Shown piece after piece: positions 43,578 through 51,885 of a stretch of DNA of 64,000 nucleotides. How positions within the stretch are numbered: position 1 is the first letter of the stretch; each line of letters begins with the position of its first letter. The position numbers and the translations under genes were made by a program. The notes under the pieces are model-generated. The model did not search any database and was not told where the DNA came from. It saw only the letters and a list, made by a program, of their open reading frames with translations. Origin of the DNA: Pseudomonadota bacterium (GTDB lineage: Bacteria > Pseudomonadota > Alphaproteobacteria > Micavibrionales > UBA2020); contig JAJZTA010000005.1 in assembly GCA_021849295.1 (NCBI GenBank), positions 62,339-126,338 on the forward strand, given 5' to 3'.

Positions 43578-45104
43578 ATGCCGATTCTCGACTGGCTGGA
43601 CAGGGACAAAGACGTAAAGGTGGCGGACGGCGTGCCGTATCGCCTGCTGGAAGCCGTGCCGGAATTGTCGCACGGCGACGCCGACAGCCAGAACATGCTC
43701 ATACAGGGCGACAACCTTGAAGCCCTGAAAGCCCTGCTTCCGTATTATGCGGGCAAGGTGAAATGTATTTTTATCGACCCGCCCTATAACACCCGCAGCG
43801 CCTTCGAGCATTACGACGACAACCTTGAGCATTCAAAATGGCTCTCCATGATGTATCCCCGCCTTGAGCTTTTGCGCGAGCTGCTGGCGGAGGATGGGAG
43901 CATATGGGTAACGATTGATGACAATGAGGCGCATTACCTGAAAGTCATCATGGATGAGATTTTTGGGCGGAAGAATTTTATTTCAAACAGCGTTTGGCAA
44001 AAAAAATACGCACCCTCCAATGACGCCAAGACTCTTAGTGAAGATCATGACCATATTTTAGTTTATGGCAGAAATAAATCTTCATGGATACCCAATCGGC
44101 TGCCGAGAAACGAAGAATCAAATAAGGTGTATAAAAATCCCGATAATGATCCGAGGGGGGCATGGCAGTCCGATAATTATAAATGTAACAAAAATGCAAA
44201 AGAGCGGCCAAATTTATATTACGCCATTGTGCAGCCGAATACAGGCGAAGAAATATGGCCGCTAAAAACCGCTGTATGGAGATATAACGAAGAAACCCAT
44301 AAACGACACATTGAAGAAAATCTTATATGGTGGGGAAAGGATGGAAAAAACAATACACCCCGTTATAAGCGCTTCTTGACGGATGTAGATGATAATTCAT
44401 CGCATCAATCCGTTTGGCTCTATCAGGATGTAGGGCATAACCAAGAGGCTAAAAGGGAAGTACTAAAATTAGACCCTAAATCTCCTTTCACGACGCCAAA
44501 ACCAGAACGCCTATTGCAAAGAATAATCCATATAGCATCGAACGATGGTGATATTGTTCTTGACTCTTTCCTTGGCTCCGGCACAACCGCCGCAGTCGCG
44601 CACAAGATGGGGCGGCAATATATCGGGATTGAAATGGGCGATCATGCGGAAACGCATTGCGCGCCGCGCCTGAAAAAAGTCATTGAGGGCGAGCAAGGCG
44701 GCATTTCCGAAGCTGTCGGCTGGAAGGGCGGCGGCGGCTTCCGCTTTTACCGTCTTGGTGCGGAAGTATTCGACACGGACGGCAATATCAATCCGAAAAT
44801 CCGTTTTGCGCACCTCGCCGCGCATATCTGGTTTTGCGAGACAAAAACTGCACTGATGCAAAAGAAAAAATCCCCGCTGCTGGGCGTCCACAACGGCACG
44901 GCTTATTACCTTTTATACAACGGCATTCTGGGCGACAAAACCGTGAACGGCGGCAACGTTCTGACAGGCAAAGTACTGAAAGACCTGCCAAAACATAACG
45001 GGCCAAAAGTCATTTACGGCGAAACCTGCCGCCTTGGAGCCGAGCGCCTGAAAAAAGAAAAAATCATATTCAAACAAACCCCTTATGACGTGAAGGCACG
45101 GTAG
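43578..45104 (+). CDS. Type III restriction-modification methyltransferase (Mod)
   Basis: A 508-residue N6-adenine methyltransferase of the beta class. The catalytic motif IV is IFIDPPYNTRS (about residue 65) and comes before the S-adenosylmethionine motif DSFLGSGTTAAVAHKMGRQYIGIEMG (about 328-353, given as two overlapping parts), the order typical for Mod subunits. The variable target-recognition region, about 130-310 (bases 43970-44510), is strikingly A/T-rich compared with both ends. Mod methylates one strand of an asymmetric site and specifies the sequence for the restriction subunit encoded at 45369. The recognition sequence cannot be read from the protein. Confidence 0.93.
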   Translation: MPILDWLDRDKDVKVADGVPYRLLEAVPELSHGDADSQNMLIQGDNLEALKALLPYYAGKVKCIFIDPPYNTRSAFEHYDDNLEHSKWLSMMYPRLELLRELLAEDGSIWVTIDDNEAHYLKVIMDEIFGRKNFISNSVWQKKYAPSNDAKTLSEDHDHILVYGRNKSSWIPNRLPRNEESNKVYKNPDNDPRGAWQSDNYKCNKNAKERPNLYYAIVQPNTGEEIWPLKTAVWRYNEETHKRHIEENLIWWGKDGKNNTPRYKRFLTDVDDNSSHQSVWLYQDVGHNQEAKREVLKLDPKSPFTTPKPERLLQRIIHIASNDGDIVLDSFLGSGTTAAVAHKMGRQYIGIEMGDHAETHCAPRLKKVIEGEQGGISEAVGWKGGGGFRFYRLGAEVFDTDGNINPKIRFAHLAAHIWFCETKTALMQKKKSPLLGVHNGTAYYLLYNGILGDKTVNGGNVLTGKVLKDLPKHNGPKVIYGETCRLGAERLKKEKIIFKQTPYDVKAR

Positions 45105-45177
45105 ATGAAACATGCCTTGACAACACCCACCCCCCTTGAGTCACGCTTATATAAAACGACTCGAAAGGAAAGATGAC

Positions 45178-45369
45178 ATGGATAAGAAATCGATGGATGA
45201 GCAGGTCAATAAAGAACTTGAAGAACTTTGCCCACGCGGTACACGCGGCGGCCAAGAAAATCAAGTGCGAGCTGCATACTCCGCGCAAAGAAAGCACGAC
45301 CTGAGCAATGACCCTCATTTTCCCAAAGAAGAATCCTATAAGAAAGCCGTTAACGCCATACAAAAATAA
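45178..45369 (+). CDS. Small acidic/basic protein between mod and res
   Basis: A 63-residue highly charged protein (MDKKSMDEQVNKELEELCPR; RGGQENQVRAAYSAQRKHDL) ending EESYKKAVNAIQK. The start at 45178 has AAAGGAAAG upstream, and the last stop base overlaps the ATG of the restriction gene, indicating tight coupling. It has no known domain. Being locked between the two restriction-modification genes, it may help assembly or control of the complex, or be a small antitoxin-like or anti-restriction factor. None of this is shown by the sequence. Confidence 0.65.
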   Translation: MDKKSMDEQVNKELEELCPRGTRGGQENQVRAAYSAQRKHDLSNDPHFPKEESYKKAVNAIQK

Positions 45370-47978
45370 TGACATTACAGCTTAAAAATTATCAGCAAAC
45401 GGCACTGGATGCCTTGCAACAGTACCTTGAGGCCGCACGCTTCAAAGGCGCAAAAGCAGCATACGAAGCTATGCCCAAGGCAGGCGTGCCGGATGATGTG
45501 CATTACAAGCCTATGCAGGAAATGGAGCAAACGCCTTTTGTTTGCTTACGCCTACCGACTGGCGGCGGCAAAACGCTTCTTTCCGCGCACACCGTCAAAA
45601 TCGCGGCGGACGCCTACCTTGAAACGGAATATCCGCTTGTCCTCTGGCTTGTGCCGACCAATACCATTCGCACGCAAACGCTAGAAACGCTGAAAAATCC
45701 CGATCATCCTAACAATCAGGCTTTATCCAAGGCCTTTGACGGGAAATTCATGGTTTTCGACATTGCGGACTTTGAGCAAATCCGTCCGCATGACCTGAAA
45801 TCCAAAGCCTGCATCGTCCTTGGCACTATCCAGACGTTGCGCGTCGAAAGCACGGACGGACGCAAGGTTTATGCGCATAATGAAAATCTTGAACCGCATT
45901 TCACAAGCGTTTCGGGCTTGGCAGGGCTTGAACCAAGGGATGACGATGCAAACAAAATCAAGTTTTCATTCCGCAACCTGCTTTATCTGCACCGTCCGCT
46001 TGTGATTGTGGATGAAGCGCATAATGCTTCCAGTGATCTAAGCTATGAAGTCATGCGGCGCGTCAATGCGGCCTGCATCATCGAATACACGGCGACCCCC
46101 GCCAAGGACAGCAATATCCTGCACAATGTTTCCGCTTCCGAACTCAAGGCGCAAGAAATGATTAAACTGCCGATCATCTTGAGCGAGCATAAAACATGGC
46201 AGGAAGCCGTCAAGGACGCCATTATCAACCGCGCACGGCTGGCAAAAATCGCCAATGACGACGGCCAATATATCCGGCCCATCGTGCTGTTTCAGGCGGA
46301 AAAGAAAAATCAGGACGTGACCAAGGATATTTTGCTCGATCATCTTGTCGAGCAGGAAAAAATAGACCGGAAGCGTATTGCCGTTGTCACAGGCGATCAA
46401 AAAGAACTGGACGGCATCAACCTGTTTGACCCGTCATGCCCGATTGATTTTGTCATTACCATCGAAGCCTTGAAAGAGGGCTGGGATTGTTCATTCGCTT
46501 ATGTTTTCTGTTCCGTTGCCAATGTGAAATCGTCAAAGGACGTTGAGCAAATTTTGGGCCGCGTGCTGCGGATGCCATACGCTACGCGCCGCGATAATGA
46601 AGAACTTAACCGCGCCTACGCGCATGTATCTTCCACAAGCTGGCCCCATGCCGTGACCCTGCTGCATGACCGCCTCGTGGACATGGGCTTTGAAAAGCAG
46701 GAAGCGGATGCCTTTATCGAGAAAAGGCCGGAACTGCCCTTGCAGGGCGGCGCGGGCCCGCTATTTGAAGAACCCCCGCCGCTTGTGCTGGAAGTGCAGG
46801 ATTTTGACGTTTCCGCGCTCACGCCGGAGGAAAAATCCGCCGTTAATGTCGTGAAAACGGATAACGGCTGCAAGCTGACCATTTCCAAGCCGCTGGGCGT
46901 GGACACCATTGATAAAATAAAGAAAGCCGTGCCGAAGGCGGACAAGGAAAATGTCGCTACGGAATTGACGGTTTTTAAAACGCAATGGGAAAAATATCTT
47001 TCTCCGGCGCAAAAAGGCGCTGTTTTCAAAGTGCCGCAACTCTGCCTATGGCAGGACGACGAGCTTGTGCTGGCCGAAAAAGACCTGTTCCTTGACGCGC
47101 ATGGCTGGGACTTGCTGGACGGCAAGTCATATCCGGCGGAACTTGGCGAGGATGTTTTTAGAATTTCCGAGCAGGGCAAAAAATTCCGGATAGATATTAA
47201 TGCCGGAAAGCTACAAGAGGAACTGATAGGCGAAACAGATGAATTGCGCCTGCAACTTGTCGATACCGGATGGACGGAACTGGCATTGAGCCGCTGGCTT
47301 AACCAGAGGCTGAAAAATCCCAGCGTCAAATACGAAACCCTGCTGGAATTTTTGCGCCGCAATGTCGCCTATCTGGTGGAAAAACGCAATATCCCCATGC
47401 CGACGCTGGTTTATCACCGCTACGTGCTGGAGAAAATCCTAGCCGAGAGGCTCAAGGACTATTGCAAGAAGGCGTATAAGGCAGGCTATCAGGAAGCGCT
47501 TTTCGGTAAAAATTCCACCGTAGAAACAAGCTTTGAAGCCGACTTTGCTTTTGACGGACGCGATTATCCGGCGCGGTGGTACTATGCGGGTTATCCTTAT
47601 ACCTTCCAAAAGCACTTCTATGCGCAAATCGGGGAACTCGATAACAAAGGCGAGGAATTTGATTGCGCCAAAGCGCTTGACCAGCAAAAGGCCGTCAAAT
47701 ACTGGGTGCGGAATATCAGCCAAAGCCCGCTTTCGTTCTGGCTGCCTACGTCAACGGATAAATTTTATCCTGATTTTGTTGCGGAACTGGAAGATGGACG
47801 CATTCTTGTTGTCGAATACAAAGGCGGCGATCGTATCAGCTCGGATGACAGCAAGGAAAAGTTAAATCTGGGGCAACGCTGGGAAGAAAAGAGTGGCGGC
47901 AAGGCGCTTTTCCTCATGGCGGAGAAGTTTTCAGGCGGCAAAGACGTTAATCAGCAGATCGAGAACAAGATAAAGTGA
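45369..47978 (+). CDS. Type III restriction endonuclease subunit (Res)
   Basis: An 869-residue SF2 ATPase-nuclease that translocates or slides on DNA and cuts when two sites meet. Motor motifs: Walker A LPTGGGKTLLSAHT (about 60-73), motif II IVDEAHNASSD (about 216), motif III EYTATPAKDSN (about 238), motif VI EQILGRVLRMPY (about 395). The C-terminal nuclease has a PD-(D/E)xK centre, YPDFVAELEDGRILVVEYKGG (about 797-817; split as YPDFVAELEDG and RILVVEYKGG). No damage is seen, so the system appears active. It starts in the stop codon of the small gene and is followed one base later by the 47980 gene. Confidence 0.95.
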   Translation: MTLQLKNYQQTALDALQQYLEAARFKGAKAAYEAMPKAGVPDDVHYKPMQEMEQTPFVCLRLPTGGGKTLLSAHTVKIAADAYLETEYPLVLWLVPTNTIRTQTLETLKNPDHPNNQALSKAFDGKFMVFDIADFEQIRPHDLKSKACIVLGTIQTLRVESTDGRKVYAHNENLEPHFTSVSGLAGLEPRDDDANKIKFSFRNLLYLHRPLVIVDEAHNASSDLSYEVMRRVNAACIIEYTATPAKDSNILHNVSASELKAQEMIKLPIILSEHKTWQEAVKDAIINRARLAKIANDDGQYIRPIVLFQAEKKNQDVTKDILLDHLVEQEKIDRKRIAVVTGDQKELDGINLFDPSCPIDFVITIEALKEGWDCSFAYVFCSVANVKSSKDVEQILGRVLRMPYATRRDNEELNRAYAHVSSTSWPHAVTLLHDRLVDMGFEKQEADAFIEKRPELPLQGGAGPLFEEPPPLVLEVQDFDVSALTPEEKSAVNVVKTDNGCKLTISKPLGVDTIDKIKKAVPKADKENVATELTVFKTQWEKYLSPAQKGAVFKVPQLCLWQDDELVLAEKDLFLDAHGWDLLDGKSYPAELGEDVFRISEQGKKFRIDINAGKLQEELIGETDELRLQLVDTGWTELALSRWLNQRLKNPSVKYETLLEFLRRNVAYLVEKRNIPMPTLVYHRYVLEKILAERLKDYCKKAYKAGYQEALFGKNSTVETSFEADFAFDGRDYPARWYYAGYPYTFQKHFYAQIGELDNKGEEFDCAKALDQQKAVKYWVRNISQSPLSFWLPTSTDKFYPDFVAELEDGRILVVEYKGGDRISSDDSKEKLNLGQRWEEKSGGKALFLMAEKFSGGKDVNQQIENKIK

Positions 47979-47979
47979 C

Positions 47980-48735
47980 ATGAGCGTGGCAGAACTTTCA
48001 GAAGCGACGATATTATGGAAGCGCGGGGTGAGCCTGTATCAGGCTATTTTTCATTTTGCGCCGCCAAAATGGAAAGAAGAATATGATTTTCTATGCCGTG
48101 AAAGGCAGGCCGCATCCGACAGTATGGCTCAACGTATGGAGGCTTTACCGTCTAAAATCAAAAGCGGGGTAGAGGATAGTTTTGCGAGCAGGCTTGCGGA
48201 GGCTTTGCAGATATTTAATCCGCAAGTTGACGCAATGCAGAAAGTTTCACGCCACATCAAAAAGATGGAAGATGCGATAGTTAGGAATATTCTTGCTGAA
48301 AAAATTATCGCTACGGGTTTTTCCCTGCCTCGTGGCCCAGCGGACCCGCCGCATATTGTCCCTGTCGATATTTGGACGGGGAAAGTGGACTGGGATAAGT
48401 CAATAGTTAAAGGGCACGGGCTACATTTTGAATCTGTGCGCCTTGTGTATAGAGATACGACGAAGGTCATTGAACATCAAAAATTACGGCCTGTAGTGGG
48501 GACAGTCGGCAGACGATCAAACAAAGAGGCTATCATGGAAGCCTTTGACTATCTTAAAGGCCAAGGGCTTATAGATTTTGAAAAGCCTATGGCTCATTTT
48601 TATGAGCCAATAAAAAATTATCTTGCGTCCAAATATCCCGACCGTGCGGGCCAATACAAAAATATGGACGAAGAGCCGATTAGGAAGGCGATTAGACCGT
48701 TTTTCCGCAAAAACCCGCAAAAAACCGATTTATAG
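47980..48735 (+). CDS. Unknown protein of the type III restriction locus
   Basis: A 251-residue protein with no recognised domain. Residues 15-75 have WKRGVSLYQAIFHFAPPKW and a Ser/Ala-rich helix; 110-160 contain KIIATGFSLPRGPADPPHIV and a VPVDIWTGKVDWDKS phrase; the end is helical and basic (KAIRPFFRKNPQKTDL). It starts one base after the restriction gene and so is likely part of the same transcript. The AT-content is higher than the chromosome. It could be a regulatory or accessory defence protein, or the first replication-module gene. A function is not assigned. Confidence 0.7.
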   Translation: MSVAELSEATILWKRGVSLYQAIFHFAPPKWKEEYDFLCRERQAASDSMAQRMEALPSKIKSGVEDSFASRLAEALQIFNPQVDAMQKVSRHIKKMEDAIVRNILAEKIIATGFSLPRGPADPPHIVPVDIWTGKVDWDKSIVKGHGLHFESVRLVYRDTTKVIEHQKLRPVVGTVGRRSNKEAIMEAFDYLKGQGLIDFEKPMAHFYEPIKNYLASKYPDRAGQYKNMDEEPIRKAIRPFFRKNPQKTDL

Positions 48736-48758
48736 GGTAGTTTTCCCGATTTATAGGG
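48725..48758 (+). repeat. Two 13-bp direct repeats before the AlpA gene
   Basis: CCGATTTATAGGG occurs at 48725-48737 and again at 48746-48758, a 21-base period, that is two helical turns. The first copy covers the end of the 47980 gene. The layout fits an operator for a repressor such as the AlpA-like protein or iterons for replication. Confidence 0.65.
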
Positions 48759-48855
48759 CAATTAATAGGTTTTTTTTCTTGTGAAGATACTCATGGATGC
48801 ACAAGCGCATCCCTGATGCACATCCCGTGCTTCAGAACACACGGAAGGAAAAACT

Positions 48856-49044
48856 ATGACTCAAGCTCTATCAATCGCTGAATTTTGCAAACAGCACAGT
48901 ATAAGCCGCAACCTGTTTTACGCCCTGAAGAAACAAGGCCTTGCCCCGAAAACAATCCATGTCGGCAAACGCCGCCTGATTTCCACGGAAGCGGCGGCAG
49001 AGTGGCGCAAACAAATGGAAAATCAATCCAATGGGGGCGCTTGA
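48856..49044 (+). CDS. AlpA-like helix-turn-helix regulator / excisionase
   Basis: A 62-residue DNA-binding protein of the MerR-like AlpA/excisionase type: LSIAEFCKQHSISRNLFYAL is the helix-turn-helix and VGKRRLISTEAAAEWRKQM the wing and recognition part. In P4-like elements AlpA activates integrase transcription and excision. The gene starts after AGGAAAAAC. The next start codon overlaps its end. Upstream lies the 13-bp direct repeat pair. Confidence 0.85.
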   Translation: MTQALSIAEFCKQHSISRNLFYALKKQGLAPKTIHVGKRRLISTEAAAEWRKQMENQSNGGA

Positions 49045-49045
49045 T

Positions 49046-49816
49046 ATGCACGATGCAGCAATGAGATATGCCCGCAGGGGCAGGGCTATTTTTCCGCTGC
49101 GGCCCGCCGGAAAGACCCCCTTAACGGCGCATGGCCTTAATGATGCCACGGTTGACCCTGCCCAGATAACGACATGGTGGCGGAAATGGCCCGATGCAAA
49201 TATCGGTCTTGTCACTGGCGTTAGAAATTCGTTCTGGGTTTTGGACATTGACGGTATGGACGGCGAAAGCTCTTTGAGAAAGCTGGAAGCGGCACACGGT
49301 GCTTTGCCGCAGACCGTTGAGGTCATCACGGGCGGCGGGGGCAGGCACTTGTATTTTAAATATCCCCCGCAGGGAAAAATCCTTAATAGCGCCGGAAGGC
49401 TAGGGGCTTGTCTGGACATTCGCGGTAACGGCGGGTATGTCGTTGCCCCGCCATCAATCCATGAAACGGGACGGCGCTATGAATTTTCAGTGGATAGCCA
49501 TGACCAGCTTTTAGACGCGCCTGCATGGTTAATCAGTCTTTTGCGGCAGCCGGAAACACATGGGAAGCCTTCTAACATTGAAGGGCGCTCTTTTGTTAAG
49601 GAAGTTGTTAAGGGCAACAGGAACGATGCCTTGGCGCGTTTGGCAGGGAAATTGTTAAGGGATGGGGTTAACCCCGTCCTTGCTCTAGAGCTTTGTCAGG
49701 CATGGAATGAGGCGCGGTGCAAGCCGCCTTTAGAGCAGGCCGAAGTCATGCGCACCGTTAACAGCATAGCAGGTCTAGAGCTGGCCCGCAGGGAGGGAAA
49801 TCATGAATATAAATGA
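49046..49816 (+). CDS. Bifunctional DNA primase-polymerase (prim-pol)
   Basis: A 256-residue archaeo-eukaryotic-type primase. Prim-pol motifs: FPLRPAGKTPLT with HGLNDATVDPAQITTWWRKWP, the metal-binding hDhD motif VLDIDGMDGESS (about residues 69-80), the sxH motif GGGGRHLYFKYP, and DIRGNGGYVVAPPSIHETG. After residue 190 there is a helical C-terminal domain. It should prime replication of the element together with the DUF3987 protein. In-frame ATG codons at 49031 and 49046 compete; I prefer 49046 because the earlier one lacks any ribosome site. Its end overlaps the next gene by 14 bases. Confidence 0.92.
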   Translation: MHDAAMRYARRGRAIFPLRPAGKTPLTAHGLNDATVDPAQITTWWRKWPDANIGLVTGVRNSFWVLDIDGMDGESSLRKLEAAHGALPQTVEVITGGGGRHLYFKYPPQGKILNSAGRLGACLDIRGNGGYVVAPPSIHETGRRYEFSVDSHDQLLDAPAWLISLLRQPETHGKPSNIEGRSFVKEVVKGNRNDALARLAGKLLRDGVNPVLALELCQAWNEARCKPPLEQAEVMRTVNSIAGLELARREGNHEYK

Positions 49817-50159
49817 TACAGCTAAAAGCACACCGTTATGGTTTCCATTAATAGGATTTATTAATCCGGTAACGGCTCTAATGCTCGGTGTAGCGGGTTT
49901 CGTAACTTATAAAATGGTTAAGCAGTCTAAAAAACAGTCTAGACAAGAACCGCCGCTATTAACCGTTGAGAACGGTAGACCGGAACCGTTGGATAACTTA
50001 AATCAAACGGTTGAAAGTACCGTTAATGAACCGTTGGAAACGGCTATTGAAAGCTCTAACGGGGCTACAAAGCAGGAGATCATACGGCAGGCCATGTCCG
50101 AACTGGGGAAAAGAAGCGCCGAGGCGCGGGCAAAAAAACGCATGGAAAATAACTCTTAA
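49803..50159 (+). CDS. Small membrane protein of the replication module
   Basis: A 118-residue protein with one transmembrane region (WFPLIGFINPVTALMLGVAGF) near the N-terminus, then a basic juxtamembrane patch (KQSKKQSRQE), an acidic Asn/Glu-rich middle (NLNQTVESTVNEPLET) and a helical basic end (SELGKRSAEARAKKR). The start overlaps the prim-pol gene. Genes of this kind sit between prim-pol and helicase genes in several satellites, but no function is known. It may tether replication proteins to the membrane. Confidence 0.7.
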   Translation: MNINDTAKSTPLWFPLIGFINPVTALMLGVAGFVTYKMVKQSKKQSRQEPPLLTVENGRPEPLDNLNQTVESTVNEPLETAIESSNGATKQEIIRQAMSELGKRSAEARAKKRMENNS

Positions 50160-50175
50160 CCCTATAGGTGACATC

Positions 50176-51660
50176 ATGGAAAATATTCAAAAACTTGAGG
50201 CGCTTCAGAATTGCGCGGAAAAGCCACGGCTGCTTATGCGGGAGATTGCCCCCGCGCATCCGTTTCCGGCAGAGGCGTTAGGCAACGTCCTTGAAAAGGC
50301 CGCCCGTGCCATTCAGGACAAGATACAAGCGCCATTGGCATTATGCGGGCAGTCTGTTCTCGCCGTTACGACGCTGGCGGCGCAGGCGCATTGTGACATT
50401 GAGCTGCCGACGGGGCAGGTCAAGCCCGTCAGCAATAATTTTGTGAGCATTGCCGCGAGCGGGGAGAGAAAATCCGCCTGTGACACGGAGGCACTATGGC
50501 CCATCCGCAAACACGAAGCAAAACAACGCCGCGCCTATGATGACAAAATGCTGGCCTATGCAAATGAAAAATCGGCATGGGATGCTAAACGGAAAGACAA
50601 TGAAAAGAATTTAAAAAATGATCGGGCCGAACTTAAGAAGGCGCTCGATGACATGGGCCGCCCGCCCGCGCCGCCACTTGACCCGATGATGACATGCCCA
50701 GAGCCGACCTTTGAGGGGTTATGCCGTCTTTTAACGGAGAGTGCGCCCAGCGTGGGAATTTTTTCAGCGGAGGGCGGGCAATTCATAGGCGGTCATGGCA
50801 TGTCAGACGAAAACAAGCTGCGCACGACAACGGGACTTTCTTCATTGTGGGACGGCGAGGCATTGAGGCGTGTCAGGGCAGGGGATGGTATTCAGATGCT
50901 TGCCGGAAAGCGCTGCACAATCCACCTCATGACCCAGCCCGATATAGCCGCAATCATGCTGAACGATGCTCTGCTTGTTGAGCAGGGCCTGATTTCACGT
51001 TTTCTTATCACCGCGCCTGATAGCACGGCGGGGACGCGCTTCTGGCGTGAAGCCGCGCCGGAAAGCGACTGGCATATCAAGGAATATGGGGCAAAAATCC
51101 TTTCCATTCTAGAAATGCCCATGTCTTTAGCGCCGGACAAGAGAAACGAATTGATGCCAAGGCCATTGCCCCTTTCGCCCGAAGCAAAAAAACGCTGGAT
51201 TGGCTTTGTAAACGATATTGAAGCGAAAATAAAATCCGGAGGGGAGCTGGAACCCGTGCGTGGGCTTGCCAACAAAATGCCCGAACACGCCACGCGCTTG
51301 GCGGCGGTTTTGAATTTCTTTGAAAACCCGTCTATCGGGGAAATTGATGCCATGAGCATGGAAGCGGGGGTTGTTTTGGCAGAACATTACCTTGCCGAGG
51401 CGCTACGCTTAAACGGCATGTCGAAAATAAGCCAAGACTTGCGCCTAGCTCAAAAGCTGCTGGACTGGCTGCAAAGACGGACCGCCCCGCTCGTTTCCTT
51501 GCCGGACATATACCAGCGTGGCCTAAATGCCATCCGCGATAGCCGGACGGCCCTCAAAACCGTCACCATTCTTGAGGAACATGGCTGGCTTGTAAAAATG
51601 GACGGACCGCACATCGTTTCCGGCGAGCGCCGCCGTGATGTATGGCAGATCATAAAATAA
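50176..51660 (+). CDS. DUF3987 replication-associated protein
   Basis: A 494-residue protein of the DUF3987 family, common in plasmids, satellites and phages beside prim-pol genes and thought to be a divergent helicase/ATPase. VSIAASGERKSACDTEAL at about 91-108 takes the place of a P-loop; a coiled coil at 115-160 (KRKDNEKNLKNDRAELKKAL) follows; IFSAEGGQFIGGHGMSDENK and the LMTQPDIAAIMLNDALLVEQGLISRFL region (given in part) are family features. AGGTGA lies 5 bases before the chosen start at 50176. A C-terminal winged-helix-like part ends in RRRDVWQIIK. A repeat cluster follows. Confidence 0.88.
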   Translation: MENIQKLEALQNCAEKPRLLMREIAPAHPFPAEALGNVLEKAARAIQDKIQAPLALCGQSVLAVTTLAAQAHCDIELPTGQVKPVSNNFVSIAASGERKSACDTEALWPIRKHEAKQRRAYDDKMLAYANEKSAWDAKRKDNEKNLKNDRAELKKALDDMGRPPAPPLDPMMTCPEPTFEGLCRLLTESAPSVGIFSAEGGQFIGGHGMSDENKLRTTTGLSSLWDGEALRRVRAGDGIQMLAGKRCTIHLMTQPDIAAIMLNDALLVEQGLISRFLITAPDSTAGTRFWREAAPESDWHIKEYGAKILSILEMPMSLAPDKRNELMPRPLPLSPEAKKRWIGFVNDIEAKIKSGGELEPVRGLANKMPEHATRLAAVLNFFENPSIGEIDAMSMEAGVVLAEHYLAEALRLNGMSKISQDLRLAQKLLDWLQRRTAPLVSLPDIYQRGLNAIRDSRTALKTVTILEEHGWLVKMDGPHIVSGERRRDVWQIIK

Positions 51661-51679
51661 AATCTGGCTGATGCCGCCA

Positions 51680-51755
51680 TCTAAAGCGGCTAAAGCCGCT
51701 AAACTTTAGCCACTTTAGCTGTTTTAGCGGCATATAGCGGCATATAGCGGCATTT
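51680..51755. repeat. Iteron-like repeat cluster after the DUF3987 gene
   Basis: TAAAGCGGC and TAAAGCCGC stand side by side (51682-51699); GGCTAAAG (51688-51695) and CTTTAGCC (51704-51711) form an inverted repeat; another CTTTAGC follows; then AGCGGCATAT, AGCGGCATAT and AGCGGCATTT repeat every 10 bases (51726-51755). The cluster lies between the replication genes and the right attachment site. Candidate origin of replication of the element or protein-binding array. Confidence 0.6.
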
Positions 51756-51787
51756 TGGCGCTATCCTAGCCCTATGATAACGGCATA

Positions 51788-51810
51788 TGGGGGTATAAAT
51801 GGGGGTATGT
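51788..51810. repeat. Right arm-type repeats of the integrase
   Basis: TGGGGGTATAAAT (51788-51800) and ATGGGGGTATGT (51799-51810) match the left-end repeats at 42197-42258 and lie 57 bases inside the right attachment site, as expected for P-arm integrase sites. Confidence 0.6.
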
Positions 51811-51866
51811 TTTTAGTTTGTAATGGCGATTTCCTTGTAATATAAAGCGCTTATGGCGCTAAAGCT

Positions 51867-51878
51867 AATCCCTCCGTC
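51867..51878 (+). repeat. Right attachment core (attR)
   Basis: AATCCCTCCGTC, identical to 42057-42068 in the tRNA-Ser gene. After it, CCAT continues to match the tRNA flank if four bases (TCCG) are missing, so the remnant of the acceptor end is slightly degenerate. Confidence 0.75.
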
Positions 51879-51885
51879 CCATTAT

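Larger units (their letters stand above)
42057..51878 (+). mobile_element. Integrative element in tRNA-Ser carrying a type III restriction-modification system
   Basis: A 9.8-kb element bounded by a 12-bp direct repeat. Order: tyrosine integrase, type III methyltransferase, small acidic protein, type III restriction subunit, unknown protein, AlpA-like regulator, primase-polymerase, small membrane protein, DUF3987 protein, repeat cluster. All genes read in one direction, away from the tRNA. The integrase, AlpA, prim-pol and DUF3987 set recalls P4-like satellites and related integrative elements. No capsid or conjugation genes are present, so it would depend on other elements for transfer. Base composition falls locally to clearly A/T-richer values than the flanking chromosome. 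Confidence 0.85.

Noticed and set aside
45117-45155. Promoter TTGACA with TATAAA before the 45178 gene
   Set aside because: The hexamers are 25 or more bases apart, too far for a sigma-70 promoter.
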